From the NCBI RefSeq assembly GCF_001425865.1, contig NZ_LMDS01000004.1, positions 1,618,948-1,682,947 of the forward strand: 64,000 nucleotides of DNA, given 5' to 3'. The position numbers and the translations under genes were made by a program. Shown in pieces: positions 8,497 through 19,572 of this stretch. The stretch is from Rhizobacter sp. Root404 (GTDB taxonomy: Bacteria > Pseudomonadota > Gammaproteobacteria > Burkholderiales > Burkholderiaceae_C). Below the pieces are notes generated by a model. It had not been told where the DNA came from. It did not search any database and saw only the letters and a program-made list of their open reading frames with translations. Position 1 is the first letter of the stretch; each line of letters starts with the position of its first letter.

Positions 8497-9113
8497 CAGT
8501 CGAGCCTCCCGAAGCCGGAGTCGGACTCGCCGGTGGCCACGCGACTCTTGCGCTCCTGGCGGATCAGGTGCTCGGCGAAGGCCGCCAGGTCGGCGTGCAC
8601 GCGCGTGCCGGGCACGTGCGCGCACAGTGCTTCGATGGCCCCGTCGCCGAGTCGGCCGCCCTTGCCGGTGCGCACGAAATGCGGTTGACAGCCGACGGCC
8701 GCGCCGGCCTGCAGGTCGCGCAGCGAATCGCCGACGACGGGCACGTCGCGCAGCGGCACGCCGAAGCGCTCGCCGATCTGTTCGAACAGCCCCGGCAGCG
8801 GTTTGCGGCAGCTGCAGCCGTCCTCGGGTGTGTGCGGGCAGAAGAACACCGCGTCGATGCGGCCGCCCTGCTTCGCGAGCAACTGGTTCATCTTGACGTG
8901 CATCGCGTTGAGGGTGGCCATGTCGAAGGTGCCGCGGCCGAGGCCGGACTGGTTGGTTGCGACGACGGTGTGCCAGCCCGCCTGGTTGAGCCGCGCGATC
9001 GCCTCGAGCGCGCCCGGGATCGGCACCCACTCGTCCGGCGTCTTGACGAAATCGTCGCGGTCCTCGTTGATCGTGCCGTCGCGGTCGAGGATGATCAGCT
9101 TCATCGGGGTCAT
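8496..9113 (-). CDS. gmhB: D-glycero-beta-D-manno-heptose 1,7-bisphosphate 7-phosphatase
   Basis: A 205-residue HAD-superfamily phosphatase of the histidinol-phosphatase type. The catalytic pair is DRDGTIN (Asp10, Asp12). The middle contains ATNQSGLGRG, and the CPHTPEDGCSCRKPLPG segment supplies the Cys/His zinc-binding loop typical of GmhB; the C-terminal motif VVGDSLRDLQAG supplies the last acidic residues. It removes the 7-phosphate from heptose bisphosphate in ADP-heptose synthesis for the LPS inner core. It is coupled to plsC by a 1-base overlap and follows glyS after 10 bases. Confidence 0.92.
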   Translation of the reverse strand: MTPMKLIILDRDGTINEDRDDFVKTPDEWVPIPGALEAIARLNQAGWHTVVATNQSGLGRGTFDMATLNAMHVKMNQLLAKQGGRIDAVFFCPHTPEDGCSCRKPLPGLFEQIGERFGVPLRDVPVVGDSLRDLQAGAAVGCQPHFVRTGKGGRLGDGAIEALCAHVPGTRVHADLAAFAEHLIRQERKSRVATGESDSGFGRLD

Positions 9114-9123
9114 GGGAGGGCCA

Positions 9124-11238
9124 TCAGGTCGCCAGCTTCGACAGATCGGCGACGCGGTTCATCGCGGCGTGCAAGGTGGCCAGCAGGCCGAGCCGGTTGG
9201 CGCGCAGCGCGGCATCGTCGGCGTTGACCATCACGCCGTCGAAGAACGCGTCGACGGGCGTCCGCAGCGCCGCCAGCGCCTGCAGCGAGGCGGCGTAGTC
9301 GCCGCGCTCGAAGGCCGCGTCGGCCCGCGGCGTCGCGAGCGCGAGTGCATCGTTCAACGCGGCCTCGGCCGGCTCGTGCAGCAGCGCCGCGTCGACCCGC
9401 GCGGCCACCGTGCCATCCACCTTCTTCAGGATGTTGCCGACGCGCTTGTTGGCCGCCGCCAGCGAGGCCGCCTCGGGCAGCGCGGCGAAGGCGCGCACCG
9501 CCGCGAGCCGCGCCGAGACGTCGGCCAGCCGCGCCGGCCGCAGCGAGAGCACCGCGTCGACCTCCTGCGCGCTGTAGCCCTGCTCGCGCAGGCTGCCGGC
9601 CAGGCGGTCGTAGACGAAGTCGAGCAACTGGGCGGGGGCGGCCGCGTCGGTCAACAGCGGGCCCATCGCCCGCGCGGCGGTGGCGACGAGGTCGTCCAGG
9701 CGCAGCGGCAGGTCGCGCTCGACCAGCATGCGGATCACGCCGAGCGCGTGGCGGCGCAGCGCGAACGGGTCCTTGTCGCCGGTGGGCAGCTGGCCGATGC
9801 CGAACAGGCCGACCAGCGTCTCCAGCTTGTCGGCGAGCGCGACCGCGAGGCCCGCGTCGTTGCGCGGCAGCGCGTCGCCGGCGAAACGCGGGCGGTAGTG
9901 GTCCTCGATCGCGATCGCGACGGCCTCGGGCTCGCCGCCGTGGCGCGCGTAGTAGCCGCCCATCGTGCCCTGCAACTCGGGGAACTCGCCGACCATGTCG
10001 GTCACGAGGTCGGTCTTCGCGAGCAGCGCGGCGCGGTCGGCCAGTGCCGCCAGCTCGGCACCGCCGAGTTGCGCACCGATCGCCTTCGCGATCACGCGCA
10101 CACGCTCGGTGCGCTCGCCCTGCGTGCCGAGCTTGCCGTGGTAGACCACCTTGCCCAGGCCGGCGACACGCGACTCGAGTGACTTCTTGCGGTCCTGGTC
10201 GAAGAAGAACTTCGCGTCGGCCAGGCGCGGGCGCACGACGCGCTCGTTGCCCTCGATCACGCGGCTCGGGTCGACCGGGCGGATGTTGCTGACGATCAGG
10301 AACTGGTTGGTGAGCTTGCCCGCCGCATCGAGCAGCGGGAAGTACTTCTGGTTCGCCTTCATCGTCAGGATCAGGCACTCCTGCGGCACGGCGAGGAACT
10401 CCTGTTCGAACTTGCACACCAGTACGTTCGGGCGCTCGACCAGCGCGGTGACTTCGTCGAGCAAGGCCGCGTCGTCGATCGGTGTCAGGCCCTGCCGCGC
10501 GGCGGCGGCCTGCAGCTGGCGCGCGATCTCGGCGCGGCGCGCATCGAAGCTCGCGATCACGGCGCCCTGCTCCGCCAGCGGCGCGGCGTAGCGATCGGCA
10601 TCGCGCAGTTCGATCGGGTCGGTCGTCGCCTCGAAGCGGTGGCCGTGCGTGGCGCGCCCGGCCGTCAGGCCAAGCGCCGTGACCGGCACGACGGTGTCGC
10701 CATGCAGCGCGACCAGCCCGTGCGCCGGGCGCACGAAGTTCACGCTGGTCCAGCCGTCGGCCAATTGGTACTGCATGACCTTCGGGATCGGCAGCTTCGC
10801 CAGCGCCTCGTCGAGTGCCTTCTGTAGGCCCTCAATCAGCGTGGCGCCGGTGACCATGCTGTCGAGAAACAGCGCCTCCGCCTTGCCGTCCATCTGGCGC
10901 TTCAGCGTCGCCACGGCCGACGCGTCGGCGCCGACGCTCGCAAGCTTCTTCAGCAGCGCCGGCGTGGCCTCGCCGGCCGCGGTCAGGCCGACGCTGACCG
11001 GCATCAGCTTTTGCGACACCGCCTTGTCGGCGGCCTGCGGGGCGACCGCCGTCACATGCGCCGCAAGACGCCGCGGCGACGCGAACGGCGTGACGACCGA
11101 CGCGTCGGTGGCCAGGCCCTGCGCCTTCAGCCCGGCGGCCAGCAGGCGGGCGAACTCGTCACCCAGTTTCTTCAACGCCTTCGGCGGCAGTTCCTCGACG
11201 AACAGTTCGACCAGCAGATTCTTCGGGATCATGCTCAT
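9124..11238 (-). CDS. glyS: Glycyl-tRNA synthetase beta subunit
   Basis: A 704-residue protein of normal length for GlyS of the alpha2-beta2 bacterial enzyme, which charges tRNA-Gly. It starts with [16 protein letters not shown], the conserved N terminus of the family, and contains [20 protein letters not shown] and PLRRHALG-like segments ([14 protein letters not shown]) near residues 510-530, followed by the C-terminal DALR-type anticodon-binding part. The start codon lies in a 4-base ATGA overlap with the end of glyQ, so the two subunits are made together. Confidence 0.96.
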   Translation of the reverse strand: MSMIPKNLLVELFVEELPPKALKKLGDEFARLLAAGLKAQGLATDASVVTPFASPRRLAAHVTAVAPQAADKAVSQKLMPVSVGLTAAGEATPALLKKLASVGADASAVATLKRQMDGKAEALFLDSMVTGATLIEGLQKALDEALAKLPIPKVMQYQLADGWTSVNFVRPAHGLVALHGDTVVPVTALGLTAGRATHGHRFEATTDPIELRDADRYAAPLAEQGAVIASFDARRAEIARQLQAAAARQGLTPIDDAALLDEVTALVERPNVLVCKFEQEFLAVPQECLILTMKANQKYFPLLDAAGKLTNQFLIVSNIRPVDPSRVIEGNERVVRPRLADAKFFFDQDRKKSLESRVAGLGKVVYHGKLGTQGERTERVRVIAKAIGAQLGGAELAALADRAALLAKTDLVTDMVGEFPELQGTMGGYYARHGGEPEAVAIAIEDHYRPRFAGDALPRNDAGLAVALADKLETLVGLFGIGQLPTGDKDPFALRRHALGVIRMLVERDLPLRLDDLVATAARAMGPLLTDAAAPAQLLDFVYDRLAGSLREQGYSAQEVDAVLSLRPARLADVSARLAAVRAFAALPEAASLAAANKRVGNILKKVDGTVAARVDAALLHEPAEAALNDALALATPRADAAFERGDYAASLQALAALRTPVDAFFDGVMVNADDAALRANRLGLLATLHAAMNRVADLSKLAT

Positions 11239-12152
11239 GCCGCCTTCTTCGCCATCAGCGCGGCGACTTCATCGCCCCACGCCTGGGGCGCCATCGGGAA
11301 GCCGAGCCGCGCGCGGCTCTCGAGATAGCTCTGCGCAACCGCGCGCGCCAGGTTGCGGATGCGGCCGATGTAGGCGGCCCGCTCGGTCACGCTGATCGCG
11401 CCGCGCGCATCGAGCAGGTTGAAGCTGTGGCCGGCCTTGAGCAGTTGCTCGTAGGCCGGCAGCGCGAGTTGCTGCGCCATCAGGTGCTTCGACTGTCTCT
11501 CGTGCGCGCCGAAGGCGGTCAGCAGGAACTCGACATCGCTGTGCTCGAAGTTGTAGGTGCTCTGCTCGACCTCGTTCTGCTTGTAGACGTCGCCGTAGCT
11601 GAGGCCATCGGTCCACGTCAGGTTGTAGACGTTGTCGACGCCCTGCAGGTACATCGCGAGCCGCTCCAGGCCATAGGTGATCTCGCCGGTGATCGGCTTG
11701 CAATCGAGGCCGCCGACCTGCTGGAAATAGGTGAACTGCGTCACCTCCATGCCGTTCAGCCAGACCTCCCAGCCCAGCCCCCAGGCGCCGAGCGTCGGGT
11801 TCTCCCAGTCGTCCTCGACGAAGCGCACGTCGTTCGCCTTCAGGTCGAAGCCGAGCGCTTCGAGCGAGCCGAGGTAGAGCTCGAGGATGTTGGCCGGCGC
11901 GGGTTTCAGCACGACCTGGTACTGGTAGTAGTGCTGCAGCCGGTTCGGGTTCTCGCCGTAGCGGCCGTCTTTGGGCCGGCGGCTGGGCTGCACGTAGGCG
12001 GCCTTCCACGGCTCGGGGCCGATCGCGCGCAGGAAGGTCGCGGTGTGGCTGGTGCCGGCCCCCACTTCCATGTCGTACGGCTGCAGCAGCGCGCAGCCTT
12101 GCGATGCCCAGTAGTCCTGCAACTTGAGAATGATCTGCTGGAAGGTGAGCAT
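11235..12152 (-). CDS. glyQ: Glycyl-tRNA synthetase alpha subunit
   Basis: A 305-residue class II aminoacyl-tRNA synthetase catalytic subunit that forms glycyl-adenylate. Family hallmarks are the start [15 protein letters not shown], the [11 protein letters not shown] segment, [19 protein letters not shown] and the motif [15 protein letters not shown] chose ATG 12152 (MLTFQQI); the upstream in-frame extension is proline/arginine-rich and not homologous. It is the promoter-proximal gene of the leftward glyQ-glyS-gmhB-plsC-peptidase unit. Its usual upstream neighbour lnt is separated here by two opposite-strand genes. Confidence 0.96.
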   Translation of the reverse strand: MLTFQQIILKLQDYWASQGCALLQPYDMEVGAGTSHTATFLRAIGPEPWKAAYVQPSRRPKDGRYGENPNRLQHYYQYQVVLKPAPANILELYLGSLEALGFDLKANDVRFVEDDWENPTLGAWGLGWEVWLNGMEVTQFTYFQQVGGLDCKPITGEITYGLERLAMYLQGVDNVYNLTWTDGLSYGDVYKQNEVEQSTYNFEHSDVEFLLTAFGAHERQSKHLMAQQLALPAYEQLLKAGHSFNLLDARGAISVTERAAYIGRIRNLARAVAQSYLESRARLGFPMAPQAWGDEVAALMAKKAA

Positions 12153-12247
12153 CGGCCGTGGCTGTGGGGGTGGTCTGCGTAAACCCTTGATTCTAGAGGG
12201 CGGGTGCGCTGCTAGCCTCGCGGGCACCGACCTCCTCGCGCCCACGC

Positions 12248-13103
12248 ATGACGACCCAGCAACTGATCCTGAGCCTCGTGCTCGCGACGATGGTGTTCTC
12301 GGTCGCGCTCGAACTGAAGGTCGCCGACTTCACCCGCGTCGCGCAGACGCCGCGCGCCGTCGTCTGCGGACTGATCCCGCAGTTCGTGCTGCTGCCGGTC
12401 GGCACCTGGCTGGCGACGCTGCTGCTCGACCTGCCGCCGAACGTCGAGGCCGCGATGATCCTGGTCGCCGCCTGCCCCGGCGGCTCGCTGTCGAACGTGA
12501 TCACGCATTTCGGGCGCGGCAACACGGCGCTGTCGGTCAGCATCTCGGCGGTCGCGGCACTGATGGCGCTGTTCCTGACGCCGTTCAACTTCACCTGGAT
12601 GATGGCGACCAATCCGGCCACTGCCGGCTGGATGCGCGAGCTGTCGATCGACCCGTCCGACATCTGGTGGAGCCTGCTGGCGCTGCTGGCGTTGCCGATG
12701 GCGCTCGGGCTGACGCTGGGCCACCGCTGGCCGGCGCTGACCGAGAAGATCCGCAAGCCGCTCGGCACCTTCAGCCTGGTCGCGCTGCTGCTGTTCATCG
12801 CCGCGGGCCTGTTCAGCCAGCGCGCGCTCCTGACCGTGAACATCCTGCCGCAGCTGCTGATCGTCGTGCTGCACAACGCCGCCGGGCTGCTGATGGGCTG
12901 GTTGTGCGCGCTCGCGTTCCGCGTGGCCGAGCGCGACCGCCGCGCGATCATGATCGAGGGCGGGATGCAGAACTCGGGCCTCGCGCTCGGCATCATCGCG
13001 GTGCAGTTCAATGCCGATCTCGGCATGGTGATCATCGCCAGCCTGTGGGGCATCTGGCACATCGTGTCCGGCCTCGCGCTCGGCGTTCTCTGGAGGAGCA
13101 AGG

Positions 13104-13123
<20 letters not shown>
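12248..13123 (+). CDS. Bile acid:sodium symporter family protein
   Basis: A 291-residue integral membrane protein with about nine to ten helices. The family marks are [22 protein letters not shown] (about residues 79-100), which matches the discontinuous helix with the sodium site, and the second such region [18 protein letters not shown] near residue 240. These transporters move organic anions with sodium; in bacteria the substrate is usually not a bile acid. The gene lies inside the otherwise conserved lnt/glyQ cluster on the opposite strand and overlaps the next gene by 20 bases, so both are probably one transcript. Import of an N-acylated substrate for the next enzyme is possible. Confidence 0.85.
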
Positions 13124-14855
<1,732 letters not shown>

Positions 14856-16367
14856 TCACGAGGATCAGGAAACCGAGCGCCCACAGCGGCCACAGGTCGA
14901 CCCTGGCCGCCCACCACGCGAACGGCGTCAGGCCGGTGCGGCCTTCGACCTGTGCGTCGAGCACGCCTTGCGTGTAGCGCGGCAGCGCGGCGGTCACCCG
15001 GCCGGTGTGGTCGATCACGACCGTGGCGCCGGTGTTGGTGGCCCGCAGCATGGGGCGCTGGAATTCGAGCGCGCGCATTCGCGAGATCTGCAGGTGCTGG
15101 TCGATCGCGATCGTGTCGCCGAACCAGCCGATGTTGCTGATGTTCGCGAAGATCGTCGGCGCGTCCGCCTCCGCCGCGAAGCGCGCCGCCAGTTCCTCGC
15201 CGAACAGGTCCTCGTAGCAGATGTTCGCGCCGATGCGCTGGCCGCGGAACGCGAACGATGCGGCGCCGACCGGGCCGCGGTTGAAATCGCCGAGCGGGAT
15301 GTTCATCAGCTCGGTGAACCAGCGGAAACCGAACGGGATGAACTCGCCGAACGGCACGAGGTGGTGCTTGTCGTAGCGGTAGTAGCCGTTCGGCAGGCTT
15401 GCGGTCGCGGCCGAGATGCCGGCCGCCGAGTTCGTGTAGCCGACGTCCTGATCGCCGAGTGGCAGCCCGAGCAGCACGGCCCGCGGCCCGCGCTGGAAGT
15501 GCTCGACGAGTGCGGCCCAGTACGCCGGGTCGAGCTGGCTCGGCAGCAGCGGGATCACCGTCTCGGGCGCAACGACCAGCTCGCCGCGGGCGGCCAGCAG
15601 GTTCTTCAGCGTCCAGGCGAGCGCTTGCGGCATCGCGGTGGCGGCGAACTTTTCGTCCTGCGCGACGTTGCCCTGCAACAGCGTGACGCTCAACGTGCCC
15701 GCCGGCCGCGAGAAGCGGCCCGGGCCGAGCAGCGCACCCGCGCCGAGAACGAGCGCGAACGCGGCCAATGACGCCCCCCGCGCGCGCCAGCCGCTGCGCC
15801 AGCCGAGCGCCAGCCACGCCGCCAGCACCGCGCCGACGAACCCCATGCCGTACACGCCGATCCACGGTGCGAGCGCAGCGAGCGGCCCGTCGACGTGCGC
15901 GTAGCCGCTCGCGACCCAGGGAAAGCCGGTGAAGATCACGCCCCGCGCCAGTTCCGCCAGCAGCCAGCCGGCGCCGAAGAGCAGCGCGTCGCGCCACGCC
16001 ACGCCGCTGCGCCAGCGCGCGAACGCCGCGAGTGCGGCCGCGAGATAGAGCGACAGGAACGCGCTCAACGCCGTGATTGCGACCACCGCCAGCCACGCGG
16101 GCAGGCCGCCATAGGTATGCAGGCTGATGAACAGCCACCACGTCCCCGCGCCCAGCCACACGGTGCCGAACACCAGGCCGATGCCGGCTGCGCGCCGGGT
16201 GCCGGCGGCCGACGCACGCCACGCCAGCGCCGCGACGATCGCGAGCTGCAGGGGCCACGCCGCCGTGTGGACGAAGGCCAGGCTGTGGAGCGCGCCGAGC
16301 AGCGCCGCGAGCAACAGGTCGACCGACGGCGCCAGGCGCGGCACCACCGCAGGCGCAGCCGACGTCG

Positions 16368-17264
16368 TCAAGCGCTGTCGGTCCCGGCGGCCGGCTCCGG
16401 CGCGCGCGTGACCTTGAACCAGCGGACCGCGCCTCCGCGCGTCAACATGACCGAGAACATCAGGTCACCGACGATCACCGCCTCGCCGCGCCGCGGCACG
16501 CGGCCCAGCTCGTGCGCGACCAGGCCGCCGATGCTGTCGAACTCGTCGGTGGGCAGCACGGTGCCGAAGGCCTCGTTGACCGCGACGATGTCGACATCGC
16601 CCGCGACGCGCTGACTGCCGTCGGCCAGCGTGTAGATGCCGGACTCGCCGTCCTTGTCGTCGAACTCGTCCTCGATCTCGCCGACGATCTCTTCCAGCAC
16701 GTCCTCGATCGTGATCAGCCCGGCGGTGCTGCCGAACTCGTCGATCACGATCGCCAGGTGGTTGCGGTTGGAGCGGAAGTCGCGCAGCAGTTCGTTCAGG
16801 CCCTTCGATTCGGGCACGAACACCGCCGGGCGCAGCAGCGTGCGCAGGTTCAGGTCGGGCGAGCGCTGGAGCTTCAGCAGGTCCTTGGCCATCAGGATCC
16901 CGATCACGTTCTCGCGGCCGCCCTCGAACACCGGGAAACGCGAGTGACCGGTGTCGATCACCAGGTGCAACAGCTCGTCGTAGTCGGAGGCGATGTCGAG
17001 CTGGTCCATGCGGCCGGCGGGCACCATCACGTCGCCGGCCGTCATGTCGGCCATGCGGATCACGCCTTCCAGCATCATCCGGGACTCCGGCGCGATCAGC
17101 GACTTGCTCTCCGCGTCGGCCAGCGACTCGATCAGCTGGTCACGCGATTCGGGGCCCGGCGCGATCAGTTCGATCAGCTTCTGAAACAGCGTGCGCCGCG
17201 CCGCCGGAGGCGCGGCGTTGACGTCGCCCCACCGAGAAGAGCGACCTGGATGCGGTTCGGACAT
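16368..17264 (-). CDS. corC: CorC/HlyC-type CBS-domain protein (magnesium/cobalt efflux accessory)
   Basis: A 298-residue protein. It has paired CBS domains (about residues 65-190, including MVPAGRMDQLDIASDYDELL and GILMAKDLLK) and a C-terminal CorC_HlyC domain (about 215-290). The acidic VLEEIVGEIEDEFDD stretch marks the family. It acts with membrane transporters in Mg2+/Co2+ homeostasis. I chose ATG 17264 (MSEPHPGR), which fits the family; the frame runs further upstream but that part is Arg-rich and overlaps the upstream region of the GTPase gene. It is translationally coupled to lnt, a conserved pair. Confidence 0.92.
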   Translation of the reverse strand: MSEPHPGRSSRWGDVNAAPPAARRTLFQKLIELIAPGPESRDQLIESLADAESKSLIAPESRMMLEGVIRMADMTAGDVMVPAGRMDQLDIASDYDELLHLVIDTGHSRFPVFEGGRENVIGILMAKDLLKLQRSPDLNLRTLLRPAVFVPESKGLNELLRDFRSNRNHLAIVIDEFGSTAGLITIEDVLEEIVGEIEDEFDDKDGESGIYTLADGSQRVAGDVDIVAVNEAFGTVLPTDEFDSIGGLVAHELGRVPRRGEAVIVGDLMFSVMLTRGGAVRWFKVTRAPEPAAGTDSA

Positions 17265-17443
17265 CGCGCGGGGAGCGGAGAGTGGTGACCGGACAAGCTT
17301 AACCCAAGCCCGTGCGCGACCCCGCGCACGACGCGGTGCCCGCCGCAATGCCATGATTGCCGCCTCGCCGCGCCGGCTGCCTTGAACGGGCGCCCGCGGC
17401 CCCCACATTCCCAGATCGCCCCCATTCCAGCAAGGCAACCTTC

Positions 17444-18487
17444 ATGGCACTCATCCCCGCGACCATCCTCACCGGCTTCCTCGGCTCGGGCAAGACCACC
17501 CTGCTCAAGCGCGTGCTCACCGAGGCCCATGGCCAGAAGATCGCCGTGATCGAGAACGAATTCGGCGACGAGAACATCGACAACGAGATCCTCGTGCAGG
17601 ACAGCAAGGAGCAGATCATCCAGCTGAACAACGGCTGCGTCTGCTGTTCGATCCGCGAGGACCTGCGCACGACGCTGAGCGACCTGGCCGAGAAGAAGCG
17701 CAAGGGCGAGCTCGATTTCGACCGCGTCGTCATCGAGACCACCGGCCTGGCCGACCCCGGCCCGGTCGCGCAGACCTTCTTCATGGACGACGAGATCGCC
17801 GAGAGCTACCTGCTCGACTCGATCCTGACGCTGGTCGACGCCAAGCACGGCGACCAGCAGCTCGACGACCGTCAGGAGGCGCGCCGCCAGGTCGGATTCG
17901 CGGACCAGATCTTCATCAGCAAGACCGACCTCGTCGATGGCGCCACCGTCGACGCGCTGATCCACCGCATCAAGCACATGAACCCGCGGGCGCCGCAGAC
18001 CAAGGTCAATTTCGGCGAAGTGCCGCTGGCCGACGTGTTCGACCTGCGCGGCTTCAACCTGAATGCCAAGCTGGACATCGACCCGGAATTCCTGAACGCC
18101 GACCCGCACGCCGGCCACGATCATGACCACGATCACCACGACCACGAGCACGGCGAGCACTGCGACCACCCGCACCACCACGTGCACGACGACGACGTGA
18201 AGTCGTTCGTCTTCAAGTCCGACAAGGCCTTCAACCCGGCCAAGCTGGAGGACTTCCTCGGCGCGATCGTCCAGGTCTACGGCCCGAAAATGCTGCGCTA
18301 CAAGGGCGTGCTGTTCATGAAGGGCAGCGACCGCAAGGTGATCTTCCAGGGCGTGCACCAGCTGATGGGCAGCGACCTGGGTCCCAAGTGGGCGCCGGGC
18401 GAGAAGAAGACCAGCAAGATGGTGTTCATCGGGCTGGACCTGCCGAAGGACATCTTCCTGCAGGGCCTCGAAGGCTGCCTCGTCTGA
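17444..18487 (+). CDS. CobW/COG0523-family GTP-binding protein, probable zinc chaperone
   Basis: A 347-residue P-loop metallochaperone. The Walker A is TGFLGSGKTTLL (about residues 8-19), the metal-binding CXCC motif is NGCVCCSIRED, and the base-recognition motif is SKTDLVD. Residues 222-251 form a His/Asp-rich loop with more than ten histidines, a likely zinc-binding stretch. The C-terminal CobW_C domain starts near 255. Members deliver metal, often zinc, at the expense of GTP. It starts at ATG 17444 and is followed after 106 bases by dksA in the same direction. I do not see a clear Zur box. Confidence 0.9.
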   Translation: MALIPATILTGFLGSGKTTLLKRVLTEAHGQKIAVIENEFGDENIDNEILVQDSKEQIIQLNNGCVCCSIREDLRTTLSDLAEKKRKGELDFDRVVIETTGLADPGPVAQTFFMDDEIAESYLLDSILTLVDAKHGDQQLDDRQEARRQVGFADQIFISKTDLVDGATVDALIHRIKHMNPRAPQTKVNFGEVPLADVFDLRGFNLNAKLDIDPEFLNADPHAGHDHDHDHHDHEHGEHCDHPHHHVHDDDVKSFVFKSDKAFNPAKLEDFLGAIVQVYGPKMLRYKGVLFMKGSDRKVIFQGVHQLMGSDLGPKWAPGEKKTSKMVFIGLDLPKDIFLQGLEGCLV

Positions 18488-18593
18488 CGCGTGAATTCTG
18501 GCCGCTTGCGCCGGTGCAACGTGGCTACAATCCGCGGCGGCCGAAGACCCACCCCTGAGCACAGGGTATAACCGCCGACGCGAGGAGAACGCT

Positions 18594-19502
18594 TTGAGCA
18601 AGACACCGGCCCCGAAAGCGCCCACGAAGAAGACCGCCGCTGCGAAGGCCGCTCCCGCCGTGTCTGCGAAGTCCGCGAAAACCGCCGCCAAGCCGGTGAC
18701 CGCGGCGAAGAAGCCGGTCGCGCCGGCCCCCGCGCCCAAGAAGCCGGCGGCCAAGGCGGCCGCCGCTCCCACCGTCGCGGCCAAGCCGGCCGCAACCGCC
18801 AAAGTGCCCGCACCTGTGATCAAACCCGCTCCTGCTCCTGTCGCCGTACCGGCCACCGCCGCGCCCGTTCCTGCCGGCGTGGTGCCGACGAAGAAGTCCG
18901 GACGGAACGCTTCCAAGTACCCCGCGCCGCAGGTCCAGGCCCCGTTGCCGCCGCCGACCTCGCGCTTCGCCGACCGGTTCGCCCCGCCTCGGCCCCCGAC
19001 CCGACAGATGAACAACCTCGAACTCGATACCCCGCGCGAAAAGCACAAGTCCGACCCGAAACTGGCCAATGCCTGGAAGTCCAAGGCCGGTCGCGACCTG
19101 ACCGAACCCGAAATCCTGGCGATGCCGGATTCGGAATACATGAACGACAAGCAGCTCGAGTTCTTCCGCGTCAAGCTCCAGACGCTGAAGGACGACCTGC
19201 TGAGCAACGCCGGCGAGACCACCGAGCACCTGCGCGAAGACACGTCGATCGTCCCCGACCCGGCCGACCGCGCCACGATCGAGGAAGAGCACGCCCTGGA
19301 ACTGCGCACCCGCGACCGGGAACGCAAGTTGCTCAAGAAGATCTCGCAATCGCTGCAGCGCATCGATGCGGGCGACTACGGCTTCTGCGACGAAACCGGC
19401 GAGCCGATCGGTCTGGGTCGCCTGATCGCACGCCCGACCGCTACACTGTCCCTCGAAGCGCAGCAGCGGCGCGAGTTGAAGCAGAAGATGTTCGGGGATT
19501 GA
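18594..19502 (+). CDS. dksA: DksA-family RNA polymerase-binding regulator with a basic Ala/Lys/Pro tail and degenerate zinc finger
   Basis: A 302-residue protein starting at TTG 18594 with a good GAGGAG ribosome site. Residues 1-110 are almost only Ala, Lys, Pro, Val and Thr, like histone H1 tails. The DksA core begins near residue 145. The coiled-coil tip is present as DPADRA (Asp222, Asp225, Ala227), needed to act in the RNA polymerase secondary channel with ppGpp. The zinc finger keeps only Cys265; the other positions are Thr268, Ser286 and Ala289, so it probably does not bind zinc. A TACAAT at 18526-18531 may be a -10 element. Confidence 0.92.
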   Translation: MSKTPAPKAPTKKTAAAKAAPAVSAKSAKTAAKPVTAAKKPVAPAPAPKKPAAKAAAAPTVAAKPAATAKVPAPVIKPAPAPVAVPATAAPVPAGVVPTKKSGRNASKYPAPQVQAPLPPPTSRFADRFAPPRPPTRQMNNLELDTPREKHKSDPKLANAWKSKAGRDLTEPEILAMPDSEYMNDKQLEFFRVKLQTLKDDLLSNAGETTEHLREDTSIVPDPADRATIEEEHALELRTRDRERKLLKKISQSLQRIDAGDYGFCDETGEPIGLGRLIARPTATLSLEAQQRRELKQKMFGD

Positions 19503-19572
19503 CCGGCCCGTCGCCGGTCGAACTGCCCGCTGATCGCCGTCACCCAACCAAGGAGCCTGCGAGCCCCTCGCC

